This document shows positions 53,362 through 62,217 of a stretch of DNA of 64,000 bases, piece after piece (the stretch's first letter is position 1; the number at the start of each line of letters is the position of its first letter). The translations under genes were made by a program, and so were the position numbers. Below the pieces are notes generated by a model. It had not been told where the DNA came from. It saw only the letters and a program-made list of their open reading frames with translations, and made no database searches. Origin of the DNA: Clostridia bacterium (GTDB lineage Bacteria; Bacillota; Clostridia; Christensenellales; CAG-138); contig JAFWJN010000032.1 in NCBI GenBank assembly GCA_017514685.1, positions 49,547 through 113,546 of the forward strand. The letters are read 5' to 3'.

Positions 53362-53383
53362 TTCGAGTTTCTTAATGGCTTCT
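53362..53383 (+). repeat. Partial copy of the IS1182-like right-end hairpin sequence
   Basis: TTCGAGTTTCTTAATGGCTTCT matches 834-855 (loop and right arm of the transposase terminator) at 20 of 22 positions. The left arm is not well kept. It may be a decayed trace of a second element or simply a related terminator; no transposase fragment is seen beside it. Confidence 0.35.
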
Positions 53384-53468
53384 CTATTCTAGTGACTGTA
53401 TAGCGGAGTGTCTATTTCTTGTCAAGAGAATCTGACCTAATATCGTTTCCGTGGGAATGTTTGAAAAA

Positions 53469-54785
53469 CTATTTCAAACACGATCCGTTTGTCTGTATGA
53501 TCCGGCTGTACTCCCATGCCGAATCCTTAACGATCCGCTTCTGGGTGGAATAATCAACAAAGACTAGACCGAAACGGGGATCATATCCTTCCGCCCACTC
53601 GAAGTTGTCCATAATGCTCCAGTGCTGATATCCGAGCACGGGAATCCCTTCATCGATTGCGCGCTTCAGTTCTTTCAGATACCGGTAAAGGAAATCCGTC
53701 CGGTTCGGATCGTGCACTTTTCCGTCCAGAGAAACCGCATCGTTCGCCGCGACTCCGTTTTCCGTGATCATGACTGGCAGGTGATAGCGCTCATAAATGA
53801 AGCGCACATTCCAGTACATAACGCGCTCGTCAATGACCCAGCCGAGACTGTTTCTCGGCGTCCCTTCCGGAGCCTTTTCCGTATCACCCCAGTCGCCGTA
53901 ATTGAAAGACGAATAGATGTTCAGCCCGATAAAATCCAGGGGCTGACAGATTTCTGCCATATCCTTTTCCTTACTGGAAAAGATGCCGTAGGCTTTGACG
54001 GGCTTGCTGAGAATCATCGGATCCATCCACCAGCGGTTGGCCATCAGACCGTTCCCGGTCTCAACGCTCTTCTTCCTTGCAATATCGATGTCCGCTTCCG
54101 ATTCGCTCTTTGGAACATATGCTCCGCTGGAAAAGGCTACACCTACCATCGGCTTTTGCTTTGCGTACTGCCGGATGACTTTGACCGCTTCGGCATGCGC
54201 CAGCATGCAGTTGCGTGTGAGTTTCGAAAGCGCAAGGTAGTTCCGCTTGAAAGGCGCGTGAACGCCCTGCAGGTATCCGTTCATGATAAAGCATCCGGGC
54301 TCGTTGATCGTCATCCACCACTTCACCCGGTTGGACAGCGCGTCCACCACGACTTTGGCATAATCCCGGAAGAGGGGAACGATTTTTTCGGACAGCCATC
54401 CGCCTTTTTTATAAACCCACAGGGGCATGTCCCAGTGAAAGATCGTCACCATGGGTTCGATATCATTTTTGATCAGTTCATCCACCAGATCGGAATAAAA
54501 CCGGAGACCTTTTTCGTTGATCCTGCCTTCTTCGGGCATGACACGGGACCAGCTGATAGAAAAACGGTAGGACTTCAGCCCGATCTCCTTCATCAGGGCG
54601 ACGTCCTCCTTATACCGGTGATAGTGATCACAGGCGATATGGCAGTTTTCACCGTGCTTTACCTGCTTCTTTTTTGCAGTGTCCCAGATGGACGGCGTTC
54701 TGCCGTCCTCCAGATACGCGCCTTCGATCTGCGCTGAGGCCGACGCCGCGCCCCATAAAAAACCGTTCGGAAAGGCTGTGCTCAT
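53469..54785 (-). CDS. GH1 family beta-glucosidase / 6-phospho-beta-glucosidase
   Basis: 438 residues, full GH1 length. N-terminal signature FPNGFLWGAASASAQIEGA, acid/base E162 in MTINEP and nucleophile E342 in MITENG; C-terminal DNFEWAEGYDPRFGLV. The E/W pair before the C-terminal motif is that of plain beta-glucosidases rather than phospho-enzymes, consistent with the non-PTS symporter in the operon. Last gene, 43 bases after the GH3 gene. Confidence 0.93.
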   Translation of the reverse strand: MSTAFPNGFLWGAASASAQIEGAYLEDGRTPSIWDTAKKKQVKHGENCHIACDHYHRYKEDVALMKEIGLKSYRFSISWSRVMPEEGRINEKGLRFYSDLVDELIKNDIEPMVTIFHWDMPLWVYKKGGWLSEKIVPLFRDYAKVVVDALSNRVKWWMTINEPGCFIMNGYLQGVHAPFKRNYLALSKLTRNCMLAHAEAVKVIRQYAKQKPMVGVAFSSGAYVPKSESEADIDIARKKSVETGNGLMANRWWMDPMILSKPVKAYGIFSSKEKDMAEICQPLDFIGLNIYSSFNYGDWGDTEKAPEGTPRNSLGWVIDERVMYWNVRFIYERYHLPVMITENGVAANDAVSLDGKVHDPNRTDFLYRYLKELKRAIDEGIPVLGYQHWSIMDNFEWAEGYDPRFGLVFVDYSTQKRIVKDSAWEYSRIIQTNGSCLK

Positions 54786-54828
54786 AAATCATTCTCCCTT
54801 TGGATGTCAGTGGCTGTTTGATCAATCA

Positions 54829-57135
54829 TCAGAAATCTTTGCAGGTCTCGCTTTTGAAAATCAGTTCCAGGATGCGTCCCGCCGAGCGGTTCAGAGCCTC
54901 CCGGTCGAGTTTTCCTGCTTTCAGATTCTCATACAGTTCCTTCGCGTTGGCAGGGGAGCCGGGCATAATGAGATCGTTGCCCGCGTTGATGCCCTCCGCG
55001 TGCGAACACGGATCGGTCGCGCCCCAGTCGCTCATGACAACGCCCTCAAAGCCCCAGTCTTCTCTCAGGACGCCGGTCAGAAGCTCTCTGGAATTGCAGA
55101 CATATGTTCCGTTGACTTGATTGTAACTGGACATGACGGTCCAGGGCTTTCCTTCTTTAACAGCAATCTCAAAGCCGCGAAGGTAGATCTCCCGAAGCGC
55201 GCGCTGCGAGACGTTTGCCGAAACGGCACTGCGGTTGTCCTCCTGATTGTTGCAGCAGTAGTGTTTGATCGATACCCCGACGCCTCCCATGTCCTGCACG
55301 CCGTGCGTGACGGCAGCCGCCATCTTGCCGGAAAGGAGGGGATCTTCGGAGTAATATTCAAAGTTCCTTCCGCAGAGGGGATTCCGGTGGATGTTCATGC
55401 CTGGCGCAAGCCAGACTGATACGCCGGTTTCTTTCATCTCGGTCCCGATCGCGTTTCCGACCCGCTCTAAAAGATCTGTGTTCCAGGTCTGGGCAAGCAC
55501 GGTTTCGCTCGGCCATGCGGTCATATACCGGTAGATGTCCGTGCCGCCTTTGGAGAAAAACTTCAGGATCGGTTCCATCTTTTTGACCCAGCCCCAGCGC
55601 CAGTCCTCCGGAAGTCCGTTCTTATAGCCCGGAACGCCGATCTTCAGCATGGTCACAAAAGGAACCACGTTGACTCCGGCAGGCCCATCGGCCAGCACGA
55701 TGTTCGGAACACCTTTTTTGAGCAGCGTGGTGCAGGTGCGTCCCGCAGCGCCCATGACCTGATTGTAGGCTGTCAGGGGATACCCGCCTCCGGTCACAAT
55801 CTTTGCCTTGTCCCGGTCGGACAGCGTCCCAAGGAGCTTCTGCACCCGTTCGGAAAACGTTTCCTTCAGCTCGTGACGCGAGATGGGACGGATCTGTTCT
55901 TCCGATAGAGTGACCGTTCCGCACTGGGAGTCGTCCAGATACAGCGTATAGGTTCCGGCTTCCAGAACGAAGGCGTTATTTGTTTCGTCAAAAGATGAAA
56001 TATTCCAAAGGTCAAACGGCAGGGTGAGCGTTTCGGATCCGCCCGGCGACAAAAGACCGGTCTTTGCGAACGTGATCAGCGAGCGCTTCTCATGATCCAG
56101 TCTGCCGTCCGGCTTTTTGACATACAGCCGGACCGTTTCCTTTCCGGCTGTGCTGCCGGTGTTTTTGACCGTGATAGCTTCCTGACCGGATACGGCAGAT
56201 ACTGTTTTTTCAAATGTTGTATAGCTGAGCCCGTGCCCGAACGGATAACGGGGCTTAATGTTCTGCTGCTCAAACCAGCGGTAGCCGACGTAGATGCCCT
56301 CGGAATATTCCTCATTCTCCAGGTTTCCGTTCCGGTGACCGAACGTATCGGCGCAGGGGTAATCTTCATATCGTTTTGCCCAGGTGTCGGTGAGTCTTCC
56401 GGAAGGATTGACTTTTCCGGTCAGAATGTCCGCCAGCGCGTTTCCGCCTTCCATGCCGCCCTGTCCGTAGAACAGGACCGCGTCGATCCGGACTTCTTCC
56501 AGAATGGAAAGATCGATCACGCTGCCGCAGTTCAGCACCAGGATCAGCTTCTTGTAATGTTCAGACAACCGCTTCAGGCTTTCCGTTTCCAGATCGGACA
56601 GGAGGTAATCTCCCTTTTCAACGCGCCGGTCCTTGCCTTCGCCTGCCTGACGGGAAAGGACGTAGACGGCCGTATCGGTCTCGTCTGTCAGTTCGTCCGG
56701 AAGGATGGGGGTGCAGGAGGGACAGGGCATCGGCTGCTCGCCGACCTTGAAGAACATCTGCATCGTACGGGCAGGTCCGTAGCCCCGGATGCTCTGTTCC
56801 ACGCGCTCCCGCCACCCGGCAACCTCGGAAAGATATTTTTGCTCGAACCGGTCCATCCAGAGCGTGGTGGGAAAGGTAAAGCCCGCGTTCAACAGGCCTT
56901 CCTCAATCGTAACGGAATGGCGTTCACGCACATCCCCGCTGCCCGATCCGCCTTTGACGGTCTTCCGGCTGCCGGGACCGTACAGGGCAATCTTGCCGGG
57001 CAGAACCGGCAGAGCGCCGTTGTTTTCCAGCAGTACGATGCCCTCCGCAGCGGCTTCCCTTGCAAGTTGCTTATGGTTCTTTTCTCTCTGGGATTCTTCG
57101 GGGCTTGTCACGCCGAATGTCTGATAGCGTTTCAT
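54829..57135 (-). CDS. Domain-permuted GH3 family beta-glucosidase
   Basis: 768 residues. The usual C-terminal parts come first: the alpha/beta sandwich (about 10-260, RLTDTWAKRYEDYP) and the fibronectin-like domain (about 290-400); the catalytic (alpha/beta)8 barrel is last (about 425-768) with IKHYCCNNQE and nucleophile D703 in VVMSDWGATDP. This swapped order is known for the BglA enzymes of Butyrivibrio and Ruminococcus. No signal peptide; cytoplasmic. Start overlaps the GH2 stop by four bases. Confidence 0.92.
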   Translation of the reverse strand: MKRYQTFGVTSPEESQREKNHKQLAREAAAEGIVLLENNGALPVLPGKIALYGPGSRKTVKGGSGSGDVRERHSVTIEEGLLNAGFTFPTTLWMDRFEQKYLSEVAGWRERVEQSIRGYGPARTMQMFFKVGEQPMPCPSCTPILPDELTDETDTAVYVLSRQAGEGKDRRVEKGDYLLSDLETESLKRLSEHYKKLILVLNCGSVIDLSILEEVRIDAVLFYGQGGMEGGNALADILTGKVNPSGRLTDTWAKRYEDYPCADTFGHRNGNLENEEYSEGIYVGYRWFEQQNIKPRYPFGHGLSYTTFEKTVSAVSGQEAITVKNTGSTAGKETVRLYVKKPDGRLDHEKRSLITFAKTGLLSPGGSETLTLPFDLWNISSFDETNNAFVLEAGTYTLYLDDSQCGTVTLSEEQIRPISRHELKETFSERVQKLLGTLSDRDKAKIVTGGGYPLTAYNQVMGAAGRTCTTLLKKGVPNIVLADGPAGVNVVPFVTMLKIGVPGYKNGLPEDWRWGWVKKMEPILKFFSKGGTDIYRYMTAWPSETVLAQTWNTDLLERVGNAIGTEMKETGVSVWLAPGMNIHRNPLCGRNFEYYSEDPLLSGKMAAAVTHGVQDMGGVGVSIKHYCCNNQEDNRSAVSANVSQRALREIYLRGFEIAVKEGKPWTVMSSYNQVNGTYVCNSRELLTGVLREDWGFEGVVMSDWGATDPCSHAEGINAGNDLIMPGSPANAKELYENLKAGKLDREALNRSAGRILELIFKSETCKDF

Positions 57136-59438
57136 ATAATTTGCACCTCTGCTGTTGCTGTCGGATATCCTTTGCTGTCGGCCTTGATTCGGACCGTTCC
57201 CGCCTGTCCCGCACGGAACACGGCAAGCGCGCGTCCGCGGTAGGTGTTATGATAAGGCTGATCAAAAACATCGTCTGTCTTGGTCAGGGCGCTTCCAAAG
57301 CCTAAAAGCGCCGCATTTTCCGCCCGGATCTCCACCCGCTGTTCCACGGACGGCTGGAGATTTCCGCTTTCGTCGGTAAACTCCACGGGCACATAGAAGA
57401 TTTCGCCGGGAGCGACGGATACTTTTTCCGGCCGGACGGAGAGAAGGATCTCCGCTCCGCCGGAGGAGAGTTCACTATTTGAAAGCACCGTTCCGTTTTC
57501 GTCCAGCGCCTCCGCCCGGAGCGTTCCGGGCGCGTAAGGGACACGGAAGATTGCCTTGTATGCTTTGACCGGCCTTGTGCCGATCGGTTTTCCGCTCAAT
57601 GTCAGACGCACGGCGCTCGCATCCGCGTACACTTCCACGGTCGCTGTGACGCCCTCATATCCGTGCCAGGTCCAGCTGTCAAGAGCGTTTGTAAACTGCC
57701 ACGCGCCGGTCACGGGTGTTTCCTTTGCGTGATTCAGCGGGCGCACGCCGATATAGGGTTCTTTTTTGATCCCCCAGACCACCTGCAGAAAAGCCATCTG
57801 GGAAAGGGGCAATCCTGTGATATCGATCATGCCCTGGCCTGAGAGCAGGGGAAGTCCGGGGTAAGAGGGGTAATACCAGCCCATGCAGGTCTCGCCGATG
57901 TAATCCCACGCCGCCCAGACAAAGTCTCCGATCAGCTGGGGGTAGCGTTTGACCCGTTCCCAGTTGTAGGGAAGATCGGCCGCCATGGTCTCGGTTCCGA
58001 GCATGAGCCGGTCCGGGTACTTTTCCGCGTCAGGATCGTAACGGGAGGACGCGTAGTTCAGTCCGGTGATGTCCAGGGACGGGGCGATGTCCGCGACGGC
58101 CTCTTCGGCCGTTTTTCCTTTGCTCATATAAAACATCAGGCCGCCGAGCTTTTCCGCCCAGTAGTTGAAAAAGGCCGAGCCGCTCCGCTTTTCGCGGTAG
58201 GACTGACTCTCCGGAAGAGGTTCCGCTTTGTATTCGCCCTTGTCCTTATAGACGCCGAGGCCGAATTTCGCGTACACATCCAGCAGTACGTTGATGCCTG
58301 CCGTGACCGGACGGGTAGAGTCCAGGGAATGTACAAAATCGCGCATCCGTCCGCACAGGGAAATGCCCTTACGTTCAGCGGTTTCGGTGACCTCGTTGCC
58401 GAGAGAATACAGCACCACACACGGATGATGATACGCTGATCGCACCATCGCCGCAAGGTCGTTTTGCCAGTCTTTTTCAAAAATTCTTGCATAATCGTGA
58501 TAGGTCTTCGGGGTGTACCAGCCGTCGAAGGCCTCGTCGATCACATACATGCCGAGTGCGTCGCAGGCGTCCAGCAGGATCTGCGACGCCGGATTGTGCG
58601 AAACACGGACGGCGTTGAATCCGTTCTCTTTCAGAATCCGGATCCTCCGCTGTTCGCTCTCCCGGTATTCGCATGCGCCGAGCATCCCGTGATCGTGATG
58701 AATGCACCCGCCGCGAAGAAGGACCGGTGTTCCGTTGACCAGAAGGCCTTCTTTTGCGTTCCATTCCAGCTTCCGGATCCCGAAGCGCACACTGAGTTCA
58801 TCGGTCTCGGTTTTTGCAAGACAGGTATACAGATGGGGAGACTCCGCACTCCAGAGCTTCGCGTCCGGGATTCGGAACGTTCCGGGTGTTCCGGAAGCGA
58901 TCAGGTTCTCCCCGTCGTACAGTTCTATGGCGTCCGCGTCCGATTCGACGGAGACGACGGCGGGATGAACGGAAAGCGTGGTGACGCGAAGCGTTTCGAT
59001 GTGCTGCTGTTCCCGGATGATGAGGGTCACGTCGCGGTAGATCCCGCTGCCCGTGTACCACCGGCAGTCCGGCTGCAGGGAATTATCCACCCGCACGGTG
59101 ACGGTGTTTTCCCCCGCATTCACATGATTAGACAGATCCGCGTCAAACGCCGTGAACCCGTAGCTGTGACGGCAGATTTCCGTGCCGTTGACCAAAACCG
59201 TACAGTTCCGGTAGACACCCTCAAAGTGCAGGACGATCGATTTTCCGGTGTCTTCTTCTGCGACTTCAAACCGTTTCTCATACCGGTAGATCCCGCCGGG
59301 AAAGTAGCCGTTGTTCTTGCCTCCGGCAGCGGTTGCCCGCCTTTTTTCATGAATCATCGCGTCATGCGGGAGCGTGACGGGGACAGGCGTTCCGCCTTCC
59401 CGGCAGAAAGTCCAGTTGTCGTTGAAAATACGGATCAT
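57132..59438 (-). CDS. GH2 family beta-galactosidase-like enzyme
   Basis: 768 residues. Sugar-binding domain (about 1-140, RWYTGSGIYRDV), immunoglobulin-like domain, TIM barrel with GFNAVRVSHNPAS, acid/base E349 in YSLGNEV and nucleophile E483 in GTETM, then C-terminal beta domains. Pattern matches the BgaB/DUF4982-like cytosolic GH2 group acting on beta-galactosides or beta-glucuronides. Coupled by ATGA overlaps to both the transporter and the GH3 gene. Confidence 0.92.
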   Translation of the reverse strand: MIRIFNDNWTFCREGGTPVPVTLPHDAMIHEKRRATAAGGKNNGYFPGGIYRYEKRFEVAEEDTGKSIVLHFEGVYRNCTVLVNGTEICRHSYGFTAFDADLSNHVNAGENTVTVRVDNSLQPDCRWYTGSGIYRDVTLIIREQQHIETLRVTTLSVHPAVVSVESDADAIELYDGENLIASGTPGTFRIPDAKLWSAESPHLYTCLAKTETDELSVRFGIRKLEWNAKEGLLVNGTPVLLRGGCIHHDHGMLGACEYRESEQRRIRILKENGFNAVRVSHNPASQILLDACDALGMYVIDEAFDGWYTPKTYHDYARIFEKDWQNDLAAMVRSAYHHPCVVLYSLGNEVTETAERKGISLCGRMRDFVHSLDSTRPVTAGINVLLDVYAKFGLGVYKDKGEYKAEPLPESQSYREKRSGSAFFNYWAEKLGGLMFYMSKGKTAEEAVADIAPSLDITGLNYASSRYDPDAEKYPDRLMLGTETMAADLPYNWERVKRYPQLIGDFVWAAWDYIGETCMGWYYPSYPGLPLLSGQGMIDITGLPLSQMAFLQVVWGIKKEPYIGVRPLNHAKETPVTGAWQFTNALDSWTWHGYEGVTATVEVYADASAVRLTLSGKPIGTRPVKAYKAIFRVPYAPGTLRAEALDENGTVLSNSELSSGGAEILLSVRPEKVSVAPGEIFYVPVEFTDESGNLQPSVEQRVEIRAENAALLGFGSALTKTDDVFDQPYHNTYRGRALAVFRAGQAGTVRIKADSKGYPTATAEVQII

Positions 59439-61159
59439 TTTGCTTTTTTCGCCGCTTTTTTCGCAGCTTTTTCGGCGGCTTTGCGCTCCTGCTCCGCTTT
59501 CTTTTCCAGATACTTTGCGTTTTCGGCCTCAAAGTCCAGACCGCGTTTTGCGCAGCGTTCCTTCAGGTCCGCGATCCGGTTTTCTTCATGCTCTTTTTCA
59601 AGCTTCTCTTTTTCCAGGCGTTCAAGTTCTTCCGGCTCGATCCACTCTTCACCCTTGGCCAGGACCGCTTCCTTCTTGCGTCTTAGAAGCTCCGCGCTGA
59701 TCTCGGGCAGTTTCTTTTCTACGTCGACAAACGGCAGCAGGATGACCACGGTCGCCGCGAGGATGATATCAAACAGATAGAAGGCAAGGGACATAAACTG
59801 TGTGACCTCGGCGGAGGGAACGACACCTTCCACGTCCACAAAGCCGAGTTTTAAAATGGTGGACTCGAATCCGCCGGCAAACGGCGCGTAGATCAGCGCC
59901 TGCACGGCCGTGATGATCGCGATGCCCAGGAGTCCTTCCAGACGAAGGTGCGACCGGTATTCCACGCTGTCAAACGCGAAGCACGTCAGCGTGGCGAAGA
60001 TATAGGCGTTCGGAAGCCAGCCGATGTTGCGCAGAACTCCGCCGATCACCGCGGGAACGAGCTGGGACGGGAACATCCAGCCAAGGATGCTTCCGATCAG
60101 GACCAGCGCGTAGCCCGCGACCGTCAGGTTCTTAATGCCGATTTTTTTCGCGAGCGGGTAGATGATGATCGCGCCGATCCCCACAGGGAACCCGGTTGCG
60201 ATCTGATAGATCGTGTACATCAGGGGGTTGTCGGCGCCGCCGAGCAGAAACTTGATGTAGAAATACTGGACGTTGCCGCCCTTGAAGTTGTCGACGATGC
60301 CGCTGACGGTGGCAATGACGGTCAGGATCACAAAGTATTTGTTGGAAAACAGCGCTTTCATCTGATCCTTCAGAGGGATCTTGTTTTCATGATCGATTCC
60401 GTATTCGGTCTCGATGTCCTCCGTGATGCGTTCCCGCGTAAAGAAGTACTCCAGAAGGAGCAGGGGAATGGCAAGGATCGAGAGGGTGACCATCAGGACC
60501 GGATAGCCGTTGATGTCTTTTTCCAGCCACATCGGCAGGGCGACCATGTTGATCAGCATCCCGATGATGATCCCGGAGATCAGGGTCCAGGTCAGCTTGC
60601 GGAAAAACTGTACCTGCGTCTTCTCACCGGGGTCGCGCGTGGTCAGGGAGCAGATGTTGTCGCGGAACAGATAGAAGAACGTCGATCCGACCGTATGATA
60701 GGCGATCAGCAGGAAGAAGAAATAGTACCAGTAGCTTTCCCCGAGCGTGGTGCCGGGAAACAGGAAGATCAGGCAACCGATGATGATCGAGATAAACCCG
60801 AAGATCAGATGCCACGGACGCATGCGCCCCTGACGGGATTTGGTGTGCTGCAAAAGCCAGCCGTTCAGGATCCCGAAGCCGACGGCAAGGATCTTGGCAA
60901 AGGTCATAACGACCTCATACCGGCCGCCCATGACTTTGACCATCTCAATATTCTGTACGCCGTACATGGCACCGGTCTGCTGCGTAAAGAATTTCTCCAC
61001 CAGCGCTGCGATCGTGTTGACCACAAAGATGAGACCCAGCGGTCCCAGAAGATGTCCGAAGATTTTTTCTTTTCCGGATACCGAGCGAGTTTTGACCCTC
61101 GTGTCCATAAACGGCTTTTCAAACAGGCCTTTGTTCAAAAGCCAGATGTCCTTTGCCAT
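59435..61159 (-). CDS. GPH-family sugar symporter with long charged C-terminal tail
   Basis: 574 residues. Twelve-helix glycoside-pentoside-hexuronide type carrier (about 30-480), with the characteristic loops (LQHTKSRQGRMRPW; FRDNICSLTTRDPGEK). After the last helix a roughly 90-residue Lys/Glu-rich tail follows, predicted coiled coil, ending in Ala/Lys repeats (AAEKAAKKAAKKAK). Imports the beta-glycosides broken down by the three hydrolases. First gene of the operon; start has GGAGGTACTTT upstream. Confidence 0.88.
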   Translation of the reverse strand: MAKDIWLLNKGLFEKPFMDTRVKTRSVSGKEKIFGHLLGPLGLIFVVNTIAALVEKFFTQQTGAMYGVQNIEMVKVMGGRYEVVMTFAKILAVGFGILNGWLLQHTKSRQGRMRPWHLIFGFISIIIGCLIFLFPGTTLGESYWYYFFFLLIAYHTVGSTFFYLFRDNICSLTTRDPGEKTQVQFFRKLTWTLISGIIIGMLINMVALPMWLEKDINGYPVLMVTLSILAIPLLLLEYFFTRERITEDIETEYGIDHENKIPLKDQMKALFSNKYFVILTVIATVSGIVDNFKGGNVQYFYIKFLLGGADNPLMYTIYQIATGFPVGIGAIIIYPLAKKIGIKNLTVAGYALVLIGSILGWMFPSQLVPAVIGGVLRNIGWLPNAYIFATLTCFAFDSVEYRSHLRLEGLLGIAIITAVQALIYAPFAGGFESTILKLGFVDVEGVVPSAEVTQFMSLAFYLFDIILAATVVILLPFVDVEKKLPEISAELLRRKKEAVLAKGEEWIEPEELERLEKEKLEKEHEENRIADLKERCAKRGLDFEAENAKYLEKKAEQERKAAEKAAKKAAKKAK

Positions 61160-61205
61160 AAAAGTACCTCCATTGCCTTGATGCCTTTATTGTAAAGGAA
61201 AGCAG

Positions 61206-61234
61206 TTGATTTGTATTTTAATATCGGGTATAAT
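61206..61234 (+). promoter_or_regulatory. Sigma-A promoter of the AraC gene
   Basis: TTGATT (61206-61211), 17-base spacer, perfect TATAAT (61229-61234), 35 bases before the start codon in the divergent region. Confidence 0.65.
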
Positions 61235-61269
61235 ATTATAAAATCGGATTAAAGTATAGAAATGGTAAA

Positions 61270-62061
61270 ATGGAAGACCTGATCAGACTGTATGAACAGA
61301 AACGGGAGCCGGTGAAGCAGAAACTGGCAAAGCGCCACACGGCCACGACCCGGGACGCCAAGGAGACCGGAACGATCCACGGAACCTGGCAGTTTGAGAA
61401 CCGGATGCTGAGCTACATCCGGGACGGGGAAGTGGAAAAGCTGCAGGCGTTTCTGCGGGAGACGGCGTCCAGCCACCTGCAGGAGCAGGCGGGGACCCTG
61501 GCGTCCGATCCGCTCCGGCAGGCAAAAAACCTGCTGATCGGACTGACGGCGCTGGTCGGAAAGGTCGCTGGAATCGGCGGAGGCATGGACGTGGAGGACG
61601 CGTACCGTCTGATCGACCTGTACACGCAGGAATGCGAAAAGACTTCCACGATCGAGGCGGTATATCTTCTCCAGTACAATATGGTCATGGATTTTACCGA
61701 GCGCGTCCGGCAGGCAAAACTTCCGGAGCATCTGTCGCGGGAGGTATTCTCCGCGGTGCAGTTCATCGCCAATCATGCGCATGAATCCGTCGGAATCGAC
61801 GAGGTGGCGGAGCATGTCGGAATGAGCCGGTCCGCACTGACCCGCAGATTCAAAGAGGAGACGGGAACTACGGTCAACGGACATATCATCCGGACCAAGG
61901 TCCGGGATGCCAAACGTCTGCTCCGGTATTCCGATCTTTCCTATGGGGAGATTGCCAACATGCTTGCTTTTTCCAGCCAGGCGTATTTTCAGACGGTCTT
62001 CAAACGGGAGACCGGCATGACGCCGGGCGCGTACCGCAAGACGCATCAGCCGGAGCAGTGA
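61270..62061 (+). CDS. AraC family regulator of the beta-glycoside operon
   Basis: 263 residues. C-terminal AraC double helix-turn-helix: IDEVAEHVGMSRSALTRRFKEETG and GEIANMLAFSSQAYFQTVFKRETGMTPGAYRK. The N-terminal 150 residues are helical and lack the cupin of sugar-sensing AraC proteins, so effector sensing is unclear. ATG at 61270 is weakly supported by its ribosome site. Divergent from the GPH/GH operon. Confidence 0.9.
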   Translation: MEDLIRLYEQKREPVKQKLAKRHTATTRDAKETGTIHGTWQFENRMLSYIRDGEVEKLQAFLRETASSHLQEQAGTLASDPLRQAKNLLIGLTALVGKVAGIGGGMDVEDAYRLIDLYTQECEKTSTIEAVYLLQYNMVMDFTERVRQAKLPEHLSREVFSAVQFIANHAHESVGIDEVAEHVGMSRSALTRRFKEETGTTVNGHIIRTKVRDAKRLLRYSDLSYGEIANMLAFSSQAYFQTVFKRETGMTPGAYRKTHQPEQ

Positions 62062-62143
62062 CCGAAACAGCAGATGCGCGGACCTTTGCCTGATATCCGG
62101 AAGATCATTATCTGCAGTGGTCTGATGACAGGGGTGAAAGTGC

Positions 62144-62172
62144 TTGACACTTCCCAAAAATTAGTTTAATAT
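62144..62172 (+). promoter_or_regulatory. Promoter of the DUF4143 ATPase gene
   Basis: Consensus TTGACA (62144-62149), 17-base spacer and TAATAT (62167-62172). The left arm of a 14-bp inverted repeat overlaps the spacer and -10. Confidence 0.7.
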
Positions 62173-62201
62173 AAAGTAGACATAATTTTAAACTAATTTT
62201 T
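62156..62201. promoter_or_regulatory. 14-bp inverted repeat over promoter and leader
   Basis: AAAAATTAGTTTAA (62156-62169) and TTAAACTAATTTTT (62188-62201) are perfect complements with an 18-base spacer. The right arm ends just before the ribosome site AAAGGGG. It could be a repressor-binding pair or an mRNA hairpin; auto-regulation by the ATPase is a guess. Confidence 0.55.
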
Positions 62202-62217
62202 AAAGGGGAAGACAGCA

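Noticed and set aside
58464-61195. Long plus-strand open frames opposite the GH2 and GPH genes
   Set aside because: They are shadow frames in G+C-rich coding DNA; the minus strand encodes well-recognised families with coupled starts.
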